NCBI GenBank assembly: GCA_964588695.1
Contig: CAZPQK010000003.1
Span: 186,001-250,000, forward strand
Source: CAZPQK01 sp964588695
Lineage (GTDB): Bacteria; Krumholzibacteriota; Krumholzibacteriia; WVZY01; JAKEHA01
Direction: 5' to 3'
DNA: 64,000 nucleotides
Position numbers and translations under genes: made by a program
Notes under the pieces: generated by a model
The model's input: the letters and a program-made list of their open reading frames with translations, nothing else
What the model was told of the DNA's origin: nothing
Databases searched by the model: none
Part shown: positions 7,877-17,243 of the stretch, piece by piece
Layout: the number at the start of each line of letters is the position of its first letter
How positions within the stretch are numbered: the stretch's first letter is position 1

Positions 7877-7940
7877 ATGCAAGGAGGAAATTGCCGTCGG
7901 CCGATCGTGACGCCGAGTGATGGCTTTTACGCGGTAAGGG

Positions 7941-7949
7941 TGGTATGTT
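7941..7949 (+). promoter_or_regulatory. Extended -10 of the Sec-peroxiredoxin gene (leaderless)
   Basis: TGGTATGTT, with 7 bp to the ATG at 7957 and no Shine-Dalgarno sequence. Confidence 0.5.
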
Positions 7950-7956
7950 TCGGGCG

Positions 7957-8595
7957 ATGAGAGTCCAAATGACAGCTTTGCTGGCGCTGCTCGCACTGGT
8001 CGCAGCGGCCACCGCCGATGTAGGAATGGTGCCCACCAGTCCCGAGGACGTTTGTCCAATCCTGATCGGCGCGCAAGTCCCCGACGTCAAGGTTGCATCG
8101 CTCGATGGCCGGCCAGTCGAACTGCGCTCGGTGGTTACCCAACAACCCACGATATTGGTTTACTACCGCGGCGGCTGGTGACCGTACTGCAACAAGCAAC
8201 TCGGCGAGTTGCAAACCATCGAATCCGAACTCACCGACCTTGGTTATCAAATTGTTGCGATCAGCGCTGATCGTCCGTCGAAGTTGCAAGACAGTCGCAG
8301 TGGCTTAGAACTTGGCTATCAACTCTTCAGCGACAGCAGCATGACGGCGGCGGCCGAGTTTGGCATCGCCTGGCAGCTTCCGCAAAGTTTGGTGGATAAA
8401 TATCTGGGATGGGGTCTGGATCTGGAAGGCTCATCGGGACAGTCGCACAAGATTTTGCCGGTCCCCGCTGTCTTTATCGTCGATCGCGACGGCATCGTTC
8501 AGTTTCGTTACGTGAACCCCAAACATAGTATTCGTCTCAAGGCAGACATTCTTCTCGCCGCTGCAAAGTCGTTTTCTTCCGCAAGCAAAGAGTAG
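7957..8595 (+). CDS. Exported peroxiredoxin-like selenoprotein (UxxC), Sec encoded by TGA at 8179
   Basis: The frame from 7957 to 8595 is interrupted only by TGA at 8179-8181 and gives 212 residues with Sec75. Residues 1-20 are a signal peptide. The rest is an AhpC/TSA thioredoxin-fold protein. The active site reads YYRGGW-U-PYCNKQL where relatives have RGGWCPYC, so the TGA stands exactly at the peroxidatic cysteine and Cys78 is the partner. Strand VAISAD and the PAVFIVDRDG segment confirm the fold across the TGA. A perfect hairpin follows at 8196-8212. It should reduce peroxides outside the cytoplasm. ATGs at 7945 and 7969 are other possible starts; 7957 lies 7 bp behind TATGTT. Split into two genes it would make no sense. 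Confidence 0.9.
8196..8212 (+). promoter_or_regulatory. Bacterial SECIS-like hairpin of the Sec-peroxiredoxin
   Basis: GCAACTC pairs perfectly with GAGTTGC around a GGC loop. The loop begins 21 nt after the TGA and starts with G, matching the spacing and loop rule known for bacterial SECIS elements. Confidence 0.75.
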
Positions 8596-8611
8596 CCGGG
8601 TAAACCCGACG

Positions 8612-9592
8612 TTACGCGGGTGCAACCGTCACGACGACCTTCCCACGGTGGCTTCCCGCTCCGAAGTGTCTAATCGCCGCCACGATTTCGGCGAACGGGT
8701 ACGGACCGTCGACGGTCAAGTGAATGTGCCCTTGATCCCAAAGTTTATTCACGCGTTCCATTCCACGGTTGGGTTTCAACGCCAGAACTCGTAGCTTCTT
8801 GCGGGTAATGGGCTCTATCAACAATCGCGCCACCGCGGTTTGCAGCAAGTTTGCCGACGACCCACCGACCGTCGTGTACATGCCGCGCGGGCGCAGTGCC
8901 CTTAGGTGAACGCGGGGCGAACGCGTTGTTTTTGTGTCCAGAATCAGGTCGTAGCGCTGACCAGTCGTCGCAAAATCCACAGCGCGGTAGTCGATCACGT
9001 CGTCGTAGCCGAACTGTTTCATTGTATCGAACTTGTCAGCCGTATCGACGCCGGTCAGATGGACGTGGGAGCTGTGCAGTAAAGCCGGTGCAAACATGCC
9101 GACACCGCCGCCGGCCCCATTCACCAGCACGCGATAAGGCGGCTCGGCCACCGGGTCCCACTGGGCGAGCGCTTGTACCGCTAGCATCGCCGCGTGCGGA
9201 ACGCAAGCCGCCTGCTCGAATGACATTCCGTTGGGAATGGTGTGCAGTTCGGACTCGGGTGCGCACACCTGTTCCGCGAACGCGCCGAATCCGCACTCCG
9301 AAAGATCGCCATAAACCGAATCGCCAACCTGGAACCGCGTCACACCGGGACCGACCGCATCCACGGTTCCGGCCACGTCGACGCCTGGGATCCGGACCTT
9401 CGGGCGGCTCATCCCCATGAACAGGCGAATGTACGGCGGCTTGCCGCGGATCAATCCCCAGTCCCAGTCATTTATTGCAGTCGCGTGTACACGAACACGA
9501 ACCTGGTTGTTGGCGGGCTTGGGGTCTTCAACGTCGGCCAACCGCAGCACGTTTTCGGGATCACCGTAGCTGCTTAGCAAAAGTGCTTTCAC
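8612..9592 (-). CDS. MDR-family NAD(P)-dependent oxidoreductase (quinone-reductase-like) 1
   Basis: A 326-residue zinc-free medium-chain dehydrogenase. The N-terminal GroES-like domain has the G-VDVAGTVDAVGPGVTRF region. The nucleotide site is VLVNGAGGGVG near residue 155, and there is a C-terminal EPITRKKLRVL segment as in NAD(P)H:quinone reductases of the NogoBP/RTN4IP1-like group. It has a GTG start inside a GTGA overlap with the upstream MDR gene, so the two are coupled. Cytoplasmic; probable quinone or enone reductase, which fits the antioxidant surroundings. Confidence 0.92.
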   Translation of the reverse strand: MKALLLSSYGDPENVLRLADVEDPKPANNQVRVRVHATAINDWDWGLIRGKPPYIRLFMGMSRPKVRIPGVDVAGTVDAVGPGVTRFQVGDSVYGDLSECGFGAFAEQVCAPESELHTIPNGMSFEQAACVPHAAMLAVQALAQWDPVAEPPYRVLVNGAGGGVGMFAPALLHSSHVHLTGVDTADKFDTMKQFGYDDVIDYRAVDFATTGQRYDLILDTKTTRSPRVHLRALRPRGMYTTVGGSSANLLQTAVARLLIEPITRKKLRVLALKPNRGMERVNKLWDQGHIHLTVDGPYPFAEIVAAIRHFGAGSHRGKVVVTVAPA

Positions 9593-10584
9593 CGGTCGGT
9601 ATCCTGCGGACCGAGCATGTCGACCATTACCGCTCCCACTTTGTGACCGCTGTCCACTAACTCGTGTGCGCGCACAATGTCGTCAAACGAAAATACGTTG
9701 CCCACGACTGGACGAAGCTGGCCGGACTGCAACAACTTCAACCCATCGGTAAGGTCGGCGGCTTTTTCGTTGCCCTTGCGCAGTCCTGTGGCAGCAAACC
9801 GGACTCTCTGTCCTGATGTGCTTCGAGTTCGCAGCGTTTGCCACAAGATTGGAAAACTAATCACCGGGTTTAGGTACGCGCCGATGGGAGTAAGTTGCCC
9901 GCGCAGTTGACCAATTGTGTATGCGCCGATGGTGTCGAAGATAACGTCGTAACGTTCGGTGAGGTTGGTGATATCGGTTTTGGTGTAGTCAACAACTGCG
10001 TCCGCTCCCAACGACGTAACCAACTCGACGTTGGAGCTGCTACACACACCGGTAACGTGGGCGCCCATTATTTTGGCCAGTTGGATCGCAAAAACCCCGA
10101 TTGCCCCCGACGCACCAATCACTAGAACCCGCTGCCCGGCCGACACTTTGCCGTGATCGCGCAAGAAAGGAAGAGCTGTCAGGTATCCATACGGAGTGGC
10201 GGCCGCCTCGGAAAAGGTCAGGCTGTCGGGCTTGACGATAATCCCGCAGTCCTGCGGAACCACGACGTGTTCTGCGTGAGAACCCATTTGCGGACCGCTG
10301 GGGCCAAACACGTTGTCTCCCGCTTTGAACTGCGTGACGCGACTGCCTACCGCGGTAACCGTTCCCGCAAAGTCGCTCCCCAAAATGGAATCGCGTGGAC
10401 GGAACATCCCAGTCGCCATTCGAGCAAAGCCGTGTTTTCCGCTCCGAAAAATCGCATCAACCGTCGATACCGAGGTGGTCACCACTTGCACCAGGACTTC
10501 GTGGTCACCTGGCGTCGGTACCTCTACATCGGCGATCGCCACCACGGAAGGCGGCCCGTATTTGTCATAGACGGCTGCTTTCAT
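9589..10584 (-). CDS. MDR-family NAD(P)-dependent oxidoreductase (quinone-reductase-like) 2
   Basis: A 331-residue paralogue of the downstream gene, same fold: GSDFAGTVTAVGSRVTQFK in the catalytic domain, VLVIGASGAIG as dinucleotide site and a KVGAVMVDM end. It is the first gene of the pair. The ATG at 10584 follows a minus-strand TAGAAT by 6 bp and has no Shine-Dalgarno site, so the mRNA is probably leaderless. Substrate unknown; related enzymes reduce quinones or alpha,beta-unsaturated carbonyls. Confidence 0.92.
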   Translation of the reverse strand: MKAAVYDKYGPPSVVAIADVEVPTPGDHEVLVQVVTTSVSTVDAIFRSGKHGFARMATGMFRPRDSILGSDFAGTVTAVGSRVTQFKAGDNVFGPSGPQMGSHAEHVVVPQDCGIIVKPDSLTFSEAAATPYGYLTALPFLRDHGKVSAGQRVLVIGASGAIGVFAIQLAKIMGAHVTGVCSSSNVELVTSLGADAVVDYTKTDITNLTERYDVIFDTIGAYTIGQLRGQLTPIGAYLNPVISFPILWQTLRTRSTSGQRVRFAATGLRKGNEKAADLTDGLKLLQSGQLRPVVGNVFSFDDIVRAHELVDSGHKVGAVMVDMLGPQDTDR

Positions 10585-10590
10585 CGGGCC

Positions 10591-10596
10591 ATTCTA
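10591..10596 (-). promoter_or_regulatory. -10 box for a leaderless mRNA (TAGAAT, minus strand)
   Basis: Exactly 6 bp lie between this TAGAAT and the ATG at 10584; no ribosome site is present. Confidence 0.55.
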
Positions 10597-10608
10597 ATTG
10601 CCACGACG

Positions 10609-10614
10609 TATAAT
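10609..10614 (+). promoter_or_regulatory. -10 box of the DUF302 gene (TATAAT)
   Basis: A perfect TATAAT, divergent to the MDR promoter. No good -35 is seen. The predicted start is near 10621, leaving a leader of about 34 nt with AAGGAG. Confidence 0.6.
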
Positions 10615-10654
10615 GTCATCGCGATAGTTGAAACTTTCCAAGGAGACAGATGTT

Positions 10655-11050
10655 ATGCAGATCGGTTTTGAGCTTAGTCTTAGTGCGTCACACGACGCCG
10701 CAATCCAACGAGTCACCGATGCCCTTCAAGCGGAGGGCTTTGGCGTGCTGACCACGATCGATGTGCGCAACACGTTGCAGGAAAAACTGGGCGAAGACTT
10801 TCGGCCGTACACAATTCTGGGCGCGTGCAACCCACAGTTGGCGCACCTCGCACTAAGCACCGACCCGAATGTTGGTTTGATGTTGCCGTGTAACGTGACG
10901 GTGGAAGCCACTGACAACGGATCGTTGGTTCGGTTTGTTAACCCCGACGCGATGCTCGCCATGTTTCAGGACTCCGGCCCCGAGATTCAGCAAGTTGCCA
11001 CCGATGCAAGCGAACGACTGCAAAGGGTGCGCACTGCGCTTGCGAAGTAA
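10655..11050 (+). CDS. DUF302-family protein
   Basis: A 131-residue protein with the DUF302 pattern. The features are an amphipathic FELSLSASHDAAIQRVTDAL helix, a GFGVLTTIDV strand, LGEDFRPYTILGACNP, LMLPCNVTV and a C-terminal VRFVNPDAML segment. Many members are cytoplasmic or periplasmic and tied to redox or metal stress; no reaction is established. The ATG at 10655 has AAGGAG 9 nt upstream. Divergent from the quinone-reductase-like pair, with which it may share a stress response. Confidence 0.93.
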   Translation: MQIGFELSLSASHDAAIQRVTDALQAEGFGVLTTIDVRNTLQEKLGEDFRPYTILGACNPQLAHLALSTDPNVGLMLPCNVTVEATDNGSLVRFVNPDAMLAMFQDSGPEIQQVATDASERLQRVRTALAK

Positions 11051-11053
11051 GGG

Positions 11054-12763
11054 TTACGGAACGACAGATACGGCCGCAGAATCGCCCGCGGTAATGAACC
11101 CAGGGACCGATGCGGTGATAAACGCAAATCCTTCCGCAAGTGCGTGCCAGCGTACCGTGGGTTGAAACATTCCCGCGGCGAGGTCAAAAGTGACAGTTGC
11201 TGCTGTATCGGGCGCGAAACTAACGTGCGCTACCGACCCGTCGGTGCTGGCGACGGTCAGTTGTAGCGGCGGAACGTTGGCGGCGCTCGCGCCTTGAATG
11301 CTATTGAGCCCGCCGTTGTTGTTCGCGATACCAACCAGAACAGTGAAGGCATCGAACTGCCCTACGCTCTTGGGTGTGCCTACGCCCGTGATAAGGATCG
11401 CGGGTTCGACGACCGTAATAGTGCGAACCTCGCTGTCAAAACCCGGAGCCGCTCCTACGATCATTGCTTCGCCGCGGGCATCGCGCACGGCTTGCGCCGT
11501 AAACGTGAACTGATCTTCTCCGTCGGGGACGAACACATCGACAAACGCCATCCCCGGGGAATTGCCGTCGGGTGCAAGTAAGACTTTCGACGGATCACCA
11601 CTGGTCATTCGCACAGTCACACCACCGTGGTCTGGAATCCCCAGCGCCCCGGTGCCGGTGAACTGAAGCCCCGCACCAATCGTGCGAGCAAACGGAGTAA
11701 TCAAGGGAGCTGTAACTTCGACGTCGGTAGTTCCGAACGTCGTGAACCCCGGAATGGTAGCGTCAATGGTTGTCGTTCCCGATCCGACCGCAAGAAAAGT
11801 GGGGTTGGGTTGAAACTCGCCAGCGGTCATTGGTAGTACCAACGTCCCGGAAGTGTCGTCAGCAAAAGCCAGTAGAGCGGCGCCGGTGTTGGAACTGCTA
11901 ATGGTGAGTTGCAACGGCGGTAGGTTACTGGCCGACATCCCTTGATGTGACTCCAGCGCGGTGCTCGTCACATCGACAGCACCGGTACGAACCACAAAGA
12001 CATCGTGCACACCAACGGTTAGCGGTGTCGCCAGCGCGCTGATGCTAAGCCCGGCCGGTACTACCTCGATGGATCCCACGTCACCAGCAAACCCAGGCGC
12101 AGACACCGTTACCAGCGCAGTGCCGATAGTCCCGTGGACCGCCTGCACGTTTACACTTATTTCGTCGGTACTATCGGGAACGAAAATGTCTACCGACGAC
12201 GCGCCCGGCGTCGTCGCGTCGGGCGAAACCAGCGCAACGTTTGGGTTGCTGCTTTCTACATGTATCGTGATGCCGCCGTGGTTAGCGACTTCGATACCCG
12301 CCGAACCAACAAACTGCAGGCCGGAACCTATTCGGCGGTCGAACATCGTGAGGCGTGGGAGTGTGGTGGCTTCAACCTGCACAGTTGACGGCGCGCTATT
12401 CAGCTGTCCGTCGTTCACCACTAGCTGCGCAACGTAAACGCCAACTGAATCGGTAAACAGAAGCGGAGCAACCGCTGTGGTGTCTGAAAGGGTTGCCGCA
12501 GAACCAACGGGGGCTGTGACCAGAGACCAGTGAAATCGCAGCGAATCGCCGTCGGGGTCGGACGAGGCGCTGCCATCGACCATCGCGGTGTCGCCCGCAA
12601 ATATGACCTGATTGATTCCTGCTCGCGCTTGTGGGGCCTGGTTGGTCGCGATGGTGTCGGGCGTGTCAGGAGCAATCGGATCGTTTTGGGCGTCGCAGCC
12701 GGTAATGCACAGCGCGGCCGCCACCAGGAAGGACAAGCTAGCATGGACAAGTCTGAACAACAT
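11054..12763 (-). CDS. Large surface lipoprotein with PKD-like domain and two tandem repeats
   Basis: A 569-residue protein. A signal peptide ends in an ITGC lipobox, so it should be lipid-anchored. Next comes a PKD/cadherin-like module (the NQAPQARAG...DPDGDSLRFHWS pattern). Two long repeats of roughly 200 residues follow. Each opens with IG(S/A)GLQF(V/T)G, contains NHGG or DHGG, FVPD and APGF, and later LPPLQL and an FQP turn. I know no enzyme activity for this arrangement; a structural or binding surface protein is likely. The ATG at 12763 has AAGGAG. The stop lies 3 bp from the convergent DUF302 stop. Confidence 0.85.
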   Translation of the reverse strand: MLFRLVHASLSFLVAAALCITGCDAQNDPIAPDTPDTIATNQAPQARAGINQVIFAGDTAMVDGSASSDPDGDSLRFHWSLVTAPVGSAATLSDTTAVAPLLFTDSVGVYVAQLVVNDGQLNSAPSTVQVEATTLPRLTMFDRRIGSGLQFVGSAGIEVANHGGITIHVESSNPNVALVSPDATTPGASSVDIFVPDSTDEISVNVQAVHGTIGTALVTVSAPGFAGDVGSIEVVPAGLSISALATPLTVGVHDVFVVRTGAVDVTSTALESHQGMSASNLPPLQLTISSSNTGAALLAFADDTSGTLVLPMTAGEFQPNPTFLAVGSGTTTIDATIPGFTTFGTTDVEVTAPLITPFARTIGAGLQFTGTGALGIPDHGGVTVRMTSGDPSKVLLAPDGNSPGMAFVDVFVPDGEDQFTFTAQAVRDARGEAMIVGAAPGFDSEVRTITVVEPAILITGVGTPKSVGQFDAFTVLVGIANNNGGLNSIQGASAANVPPLQLTVASTDGSVAHVSFAPDTAATVTFDLAAGMFQPTVRWHALAEGFAFITASVPGFITAGDSAAVSVVP

Positions 12764-12928
12764 GAGACTCCTTGGACAAATGGTCGTAGCTCTAGTGGCG
12801 CTATCCCTCCTCACATCTGGACATGAATTGTGGAGCAAGTAAATGCAAGAGCTAGGGAACGAAGTGAGTCCAAATAGTGTATTCTAAGCTCCAGGAGTCC
12901 CCGAGATTGCATTAACGGAAGGTTTTAC

Positions 12929-13978
12929 ATGCCGTATCGCGCCTCACAAAACGCGCAGGCAACGTTTGTAGCTGTCGCCGCCCTGCTTGTCCTGGTGGTC
13001 GCTCCCTGGTCTACGCGGGCCGAGGACGCCCCCGGCGTGGTGGTGGCAACGGCGACGGTGGTGAGCTTCCCGGTGACGGTGGAGGGGTTGGGGACCGCAC
13101 GGGCTAATGAATCGATCGAAATTCGCCCGAAGATTAGCGAAGCCGTTACGGCAATCCGGTTTGAAGAAGGACAGTTTGTAAAGACCGGCCAATTACTGGT
13201 CCAACTTGAGGATGCAGAAGCGCGAGCGTCTGTCGCCGCCGCCAAGGCGACCCTCCTGGATTCGCAGAGCAAATACGATCGGCAGAAAGAGCTGTTTGGT
13301 TCGAGCCTTATTTCGGAGTCGCAAGTCGAAACGGCGGAAGCTCGTCGCGACGCCGATCTCGCCGCATTGGCCGCAGCAGAAGCGCGTCTGGCCAACACCG
13401 TGGTCCGCGCGCCGTTTGCAGGACGGGTTGGGCTTCGGCGAATCAGTCTGGGCAGTCTGGTCTCGCCGGCAACAGTCATCACCACGCTCGATGACACCGA
13501 GACCATCAAGCTAGACTTCGATGTTCCGGAAACCTCCTTGGGTCAACTCACGCCCGGTCTCCCGGTTGTTGCGCGCAGTGCTGCCTGGCCCGACGTTACT
13601 TTTGAGGGAACCGTTAAGTCGATTGACTCGCGAGTCGACCCGGTGAGTCGTTCACTGACGGTTCGGGCCGTCGTACCCAATCAGGATCGTAAACTTCGCC
13701 CGGGAATGTTTTTAACGGTGGAGTTGCTTCGACGTGACGTAACCGCGTTGGTGGTTCCCGAACAGGCGATCGTTCCCGAACAAAGCCGTCAGTTTGTGTT
13801 GGTGGTTGGCGATGATGGCGTGGTTGTAAAACGCGAAGTTCAGGTTGGCCGTCGTCGCCCGGGACAGGTGGAATTGCTTCGCGGCGTTGCAGCCGGCGAA
13901 GTCGTCATTGTGGAGGGCACGCAAAAGGCGCGCGACGGCTCCACGGTGCGTGTCTTGAAACGCATGGAGATTAGTTAA
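12929..13978 (+). CDS. RND efflux periplasmic adaptor (membrane fusion protein)
   Basis: A 349-residue HlyD/AcrA-type adaptor. A signal peptide (about 1-30, cut near TRAEDA) is followed by the split lipoyl domain (EIRPKISEAVTAI...GQFVKTGQLLVQLEDAEA). A short alpha-hairpin (about 95-135) and a VRAPFAGRVGLRRISLGSLV lipoyl return strand come next, then beta-barrel and membrane-proximal domains. It bridges the pump in the next gene to an outer membrane channel. No lipobox Cys is present. The ATG at 12929 has GGAAGG upstream, and the stop overlaps the pump start (TTAATG). Confidence 0.96.
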   Translation: MPYRASQNAQATFVAVAALLVLVVAPWSTRAEDAPGVVVATATVVSFPVTVEGLGTARANESIEIRPKISEAVTAIRFEEGQFVKTGQLLVQLEDAEARASVAAAKATLLDSQSKYDRQKELFGSSLISESQVETAEARRDADLAALAAAEARLANTVVRAPFAGRVGLRRISLGSLVSPATVITTLDDTETIKLDFDVPETSLGQLTPGLPVVARSAAWPDVTFEGTVKSIDSRVDPVSRSLTVRAVVPNQDRKLRPGMFLTVELLRRDVTALVVPEQAIVPEQSRQFVLVVGDDGVVVKREVQVGRRRPGQVELLRGVAAGEVVIVEGTQKARDGSTVRVLKRMEIS

Positions 13979-16900
13979 TGTTTATCTCCGACTTGTCGGT
14001 GCGCCGTCCGGTTTTTGCGACGGTTGTTTCATTAATGCTGGTGATTCTGGGGCTGGCCGCGCTGTTCACGTTGCCGGTGCGCCAGTATCCGGCAATCGAC
14101 CCACCGGTCGTCTCTATCGACACCGCCTATCGCGGCGCATCGGCCGACGTAGTGGAAACCAAAATTACCCAGGTTATTGAGGACCGCATTGCGGGTCTCG
14201 AAGGTATCGTCAAACTGACGTCGTCGAGTAGTGACGAACGCAGCGATATCCGCGTCGAGTTCGGTTTGGACCGCAACATCGACGAAGCCGCCAACGATAT
14301 TCGCGACCGGGTTTCGCGTGTTGTCGAAGACCTGCCGGAAGGTGCCGACCCGCCCGAGATTGCTAAAGTCGACAACGACACCCGACCGGTCATGTACCTT
14401 AACCTCACCTCCGACCAGATGTCGGGCCTGGAGATTACCGACTACGCCGAGCGGTTTCTTACCGACCGTTTTTCGACGGTCGCTGGGGTGGCGCGAGTTC
14501 GTATTTCCGGAGCGCGGCGTTACGCCATGCGGGTATGGATTGATCGCGAAGCTCTGGCCGCGCGCGGGCTGACGGTGAGCGATGTCGAGACGGCTTTGCG
14601 CGAGGAAAACGTCGAACTTCCCGCGGGTCGCCTGGAGTCCACCGAGCGCGAGTATACGCTTCGCACCGAGACCGGCTACGAAACGTCCGATGCGTTTCGG
14701 CGACTGGTGATTGGCCGCGGTGCCGATGGCCAACTGATTCGCCTCGGCGAAGTCGCCGACGTGCGGTTGGGTGCCGAAAACGAACGCAACACGGCGCGCG
14801 CGAACACAATCCCCGCGGTCTCGCTGGCGGTTGAACAACTTTCCACCGCAAACACGGTCGAAGTGTCTCGCGGTGTGCGAGCCGAAGCGGTGCGAGTGGC
14901 TGACGATCTTCCCGCCGGGATGCGCATCGAAGTCAACTACGATCGGGCGGAGTTTGTGGAAGCGTCGATGATGGAAGTGGTCAAGGCGCTGTTCATCGCC
15001 ATCGCTTTGGTGCTGATCGTCATCTACCTGTTCCTGGGAACGCTACGCGCAACGTTGATTCCGGCCGTTGTGGTCCCGGTGTCGATTGTCGCGACCTTTT
15101 TTATGATGGGTATCATGGGGTATACCATCAACACGCTCACCTTATTGGGGCTGGTACTGGCGGTGGGACTGGTGGTGGATGACTCGATTATTGTTCTGGA
15201 AAACATTTATCGCCGCATTGAGGTCGGTCGTCCGCCGTTGCTGGCCGCGCTGGAGGGATCCAAAGAGATTGGGTTTGCCGTTATCGCCACTACGCTGGTG
15301 CTAATCTCGGTGTTCGTGCCGCTGTCGTTTATTCGCGGCGATGTCGGTCGATTGTTTAATGAGTTTGGTATTACGCTGGCCGCCGCAGTTGCATTCTCCA
15401 GCCTGGTCGCACTAACGCTGTCGCCAATGATGACGTCGAAACTGTTCGAAGGGCATCAAGGTAAAGGCAGGATCGCTCAGTGGCTCGATCGGTTCTTTAA
15501 ACGGTTGGCCACGCAGTACCGTGGCGTTCTGGAACGAATCGTTCGCCGCCCGTGGTTGACGGTGTTCGGCGCCGCCGCGCTCACCGGTGTTGCGTTTGTG
15601 TTGATAGGGTTGCTTCCGTCAGAGTACGCGCCCAAAGAAGACCGCGGCGTGTTCTTTGTCATGATGCGTGGCCCCGAAGGCGCGAGTTTTGAATACACCG
15701 ACCGTTATGCGCGACAGATGGAAGCCATCATCATGGAGGAAGTCGAAAACGGCCCGGTCCTGCGAACGCTGATTCGGGTCCCAGCCAGGTTCGGTTCCAC
15801 CGGCGAAGTTAACTCGGCCCGCGCGATTGTGATTCTGAAACCGTGGCAGGAGCGCGACGAAGGCGCCGAAGAAGTGGCCGCGCGCTTGCGCACCAAATTG
15901 GGCGACCTTCCTGGCGTGCGTTGCTCAGTGGTTACACCGCAGAGTTTGGGCATTCGAAGCGATGGACGTCCGGTTGAGTTGGTGTTGGGTGGTCCCGATT
16001 ACGAACAGTTGCGCGAGTGGCGCGACTTGATGCTGGCCGCGATGGGTGAGATGCCCGAGCTGACCAACATCGACAGCGATTACCAGGAACGCAAGCCGCA
16101 GATTAAGGTCCGTGTCGATCGCGACCGGGCAGCGGCGATGGGGGTTTCGCTTGCCAGTGTGGGACGCACCCTGGAAACCATGTTGGGTTCGCGAACCGTT
16201 ACTACCTACGTGGATCGTGGGCGCGAATATAACGTTATTCTTCAGGGTGAGGATGCCGATCGAGCCAGTCCCGACGACCTTACCAATCTTTACGTTCGTT
16301 CCAGCACAACGTCCGAACTTATCCCACTCGCCAACCTGGTTACGCTGACCGAGCAGGCTGGGCCGAGTGAACTGAATCGTTTTGACCGCATGCGCGCCAT
16401 CAAGTTAGAAGCGGCGCTTCCCGATGGGGTTAGTTTGGGAGAGGCAGTTAGCAAACTTGGTGCGACCGCGCGCGAAACATTGCCGGCTTCGGCTCGCATC
16501 GATTGGGACGGCGAGTCGCGCGAGTTCGAACGCACCGGAAGCAGCTTGTATTTTATCTTCGGGCTGGCACTGATCATTGTGTTTCTGGTGCTCGCCGCGC
16601 AGTTCGAAAGCTTTGTTCATCCGGTGGTGATTCTGGTGACCGTCCCGTTGGCCATGACCGGAGCTCTCGCCGGAATCGCGCTGTATGGGCAGAGTATTAA
16701 CGTGTTCACACAGATCGGGGCCATTCTACTCATTGGTCTGGCGGCCAAGAACGGCGTGCTGATTGTTGAGTTTGCCAATCAGCTGCGCGATCAGGGCTAC
16801 GAATTTGCCGACGCGCTCGTGGAGGCGTCGGTGATCCGCTTGCGTCCTATCCTAATGACCAGCGCGGCAACAACTTTTGGAGCGCTGCCGTTGCTGCTGG

Positions 16901-17136
16901 CTAGCGGTGCTGGCGCAGAATCCCGCCAGCCAATCGGCGTAGTGATCGTGTTTGGTGTCGCGATCTCTGCGGTGCTGACCTTGTTCGCGGTGCCTGCCGT
17001 GTACGCAGTCGTGGCCAGAAAAACGCGGTCGCCGCAATATGTGTCACGGGTAATCGCGAAGCTACGAGGCGCCGATCACGAAGCGGCAACCTCGCCGGGG
17101 GCGGAAGCCGCAGGCTTGCCCGACTCGGCGGGCTAG
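13978..17136 (+). CDS. RND multidrug efflux pump, HAE1 family (AcrB/MexF-like)
   Basis: A 1052-residue inner membrane proton antiporter with twelve expected membrane helices and two large periplasmic loops. The proton-relay residues are present: the Asp pair in VVDDSIIVLENIYR (TM4) and the lysine in LAAKNGVLIVEFANQ (TM10). The N-terminus reads SDLSVRRPVFATVVSLML, typical for the family. It exports hydrophobic drugs with the adaptor upstream. No TolC-like gene follows, so the outer membrane channel must come from elsewhere. No regulator gene is adjacent. Confidence 0.97.
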   Translation: MFISDLSVRRPVFATVVSLMLVILGLAALFTLPVRQYPAIDPPVVSIDTAYRGASADVVETKITQVIEDRIAGLEGIVKLTSSSSDERSDIRVEFGLDRNIDEAANDIRDRVSRVVEDLPEGADPPEIAKVDNDTRPVMYLNLTSDQMSGLEITDYAERFLTDRFSTVAGVARVRISGARRYAMRVWIDREALAARGLTVSDVETALREENVELPAGRLESTEREYTLRTETGYETSDAFRRLVIGRGADGQLIRLGEVADVRLGAENERNTARANTIPAVSLAVEQLSTANTVEVSRGVRAEAVRVADDLPAGMRIEVNYDRAEFVEASMMEVVKALFIAIALVLIVIYLFLGTLRATLIPAVVVPVSIVATFFMMGIMGYTINTLTLLGLVLAVGLVVDDSIIVLENIYRRIEVGRPPLLAALEGSKEIGFAVIATTLVLISVFVPLSFIRGDVGRLFNEFGITLAAAVAFSSLVALTLSPMMTSKLFEGHQGKGRIAQWLDRFFKRLATQYRGVLERIVRRPWLTVFGAAALTGVAFVLIGLLPSEYAPKEDRGVFFVMMRGPEGASFEYTDRYARQMEAIIMEEVENGPVLRTLIRVPARFGSTGEVNSARAIVILKPWQERDEGAEEVAARLRTKLGDLPGVRCSVVTPQSLGIRSDGRPVELVLGGPDYEQLREWRDLMLAAMGEMPELTNIDSDYQERKPQIKVRVDRDRAAAMGVSLASVGRTLETMLGSRTVTTYVDRGREYNVILQGEDADRASPDDLTNLYVRSSTTSELIPLANLVTLTEQAGPSELNRFDRMRAIKLEAALPDGVSLGEAVSKLGATARETLPASARIDWDGESREFERTGSSLYFIFGLALIIVFLVLAAQFESFVHPVVILVTVPLAMTGALAGIALYGQSINVFTQIGAILLIGLAAKNGVLIVEFANQLRDQGYEFADALVEASVIRLRPILMTSAATTFGALPLLLASGAGAESRQPIGVVIVFGVAISAVLTLFAVPAVYAVVARKTRSPQYVSRVIAKLRGADHEAATSPGAEAAGLPDSAG

Positions 17137-17185
17137 CCCCAACGGTCGCCGCGAGGGGAATCCGTGGCCGCAATGGGCGCGAGCC

Positions 17186-17214
17186 TTGACAGGCGAGACC
17201 GAATTCTTTTCACT
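17186..17214 (+). promoter_or_regulatory. Possible purE promoter
   Basis: A perfect TTGACA at 17186-17191 with a weak -10 (TTCACT at 17209-17214, 17-bp spacer), giving a start near 17221. Confidence 0.45.
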
Positions 17215-17243
17215 GTCATCATGACGTTACGAAAGGAATCAAG

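Noticed and set aside
14032..14838. Long open frames on the strand opposite the RND pump, kinase, phosphatase and typA genes (for example this one, and 50652-51317 on plus)
   Set aside because: They mirror the codon pattern of the real genes, have no ribosome sites or promoters and no recognisable domains; they are by-products of high GC.
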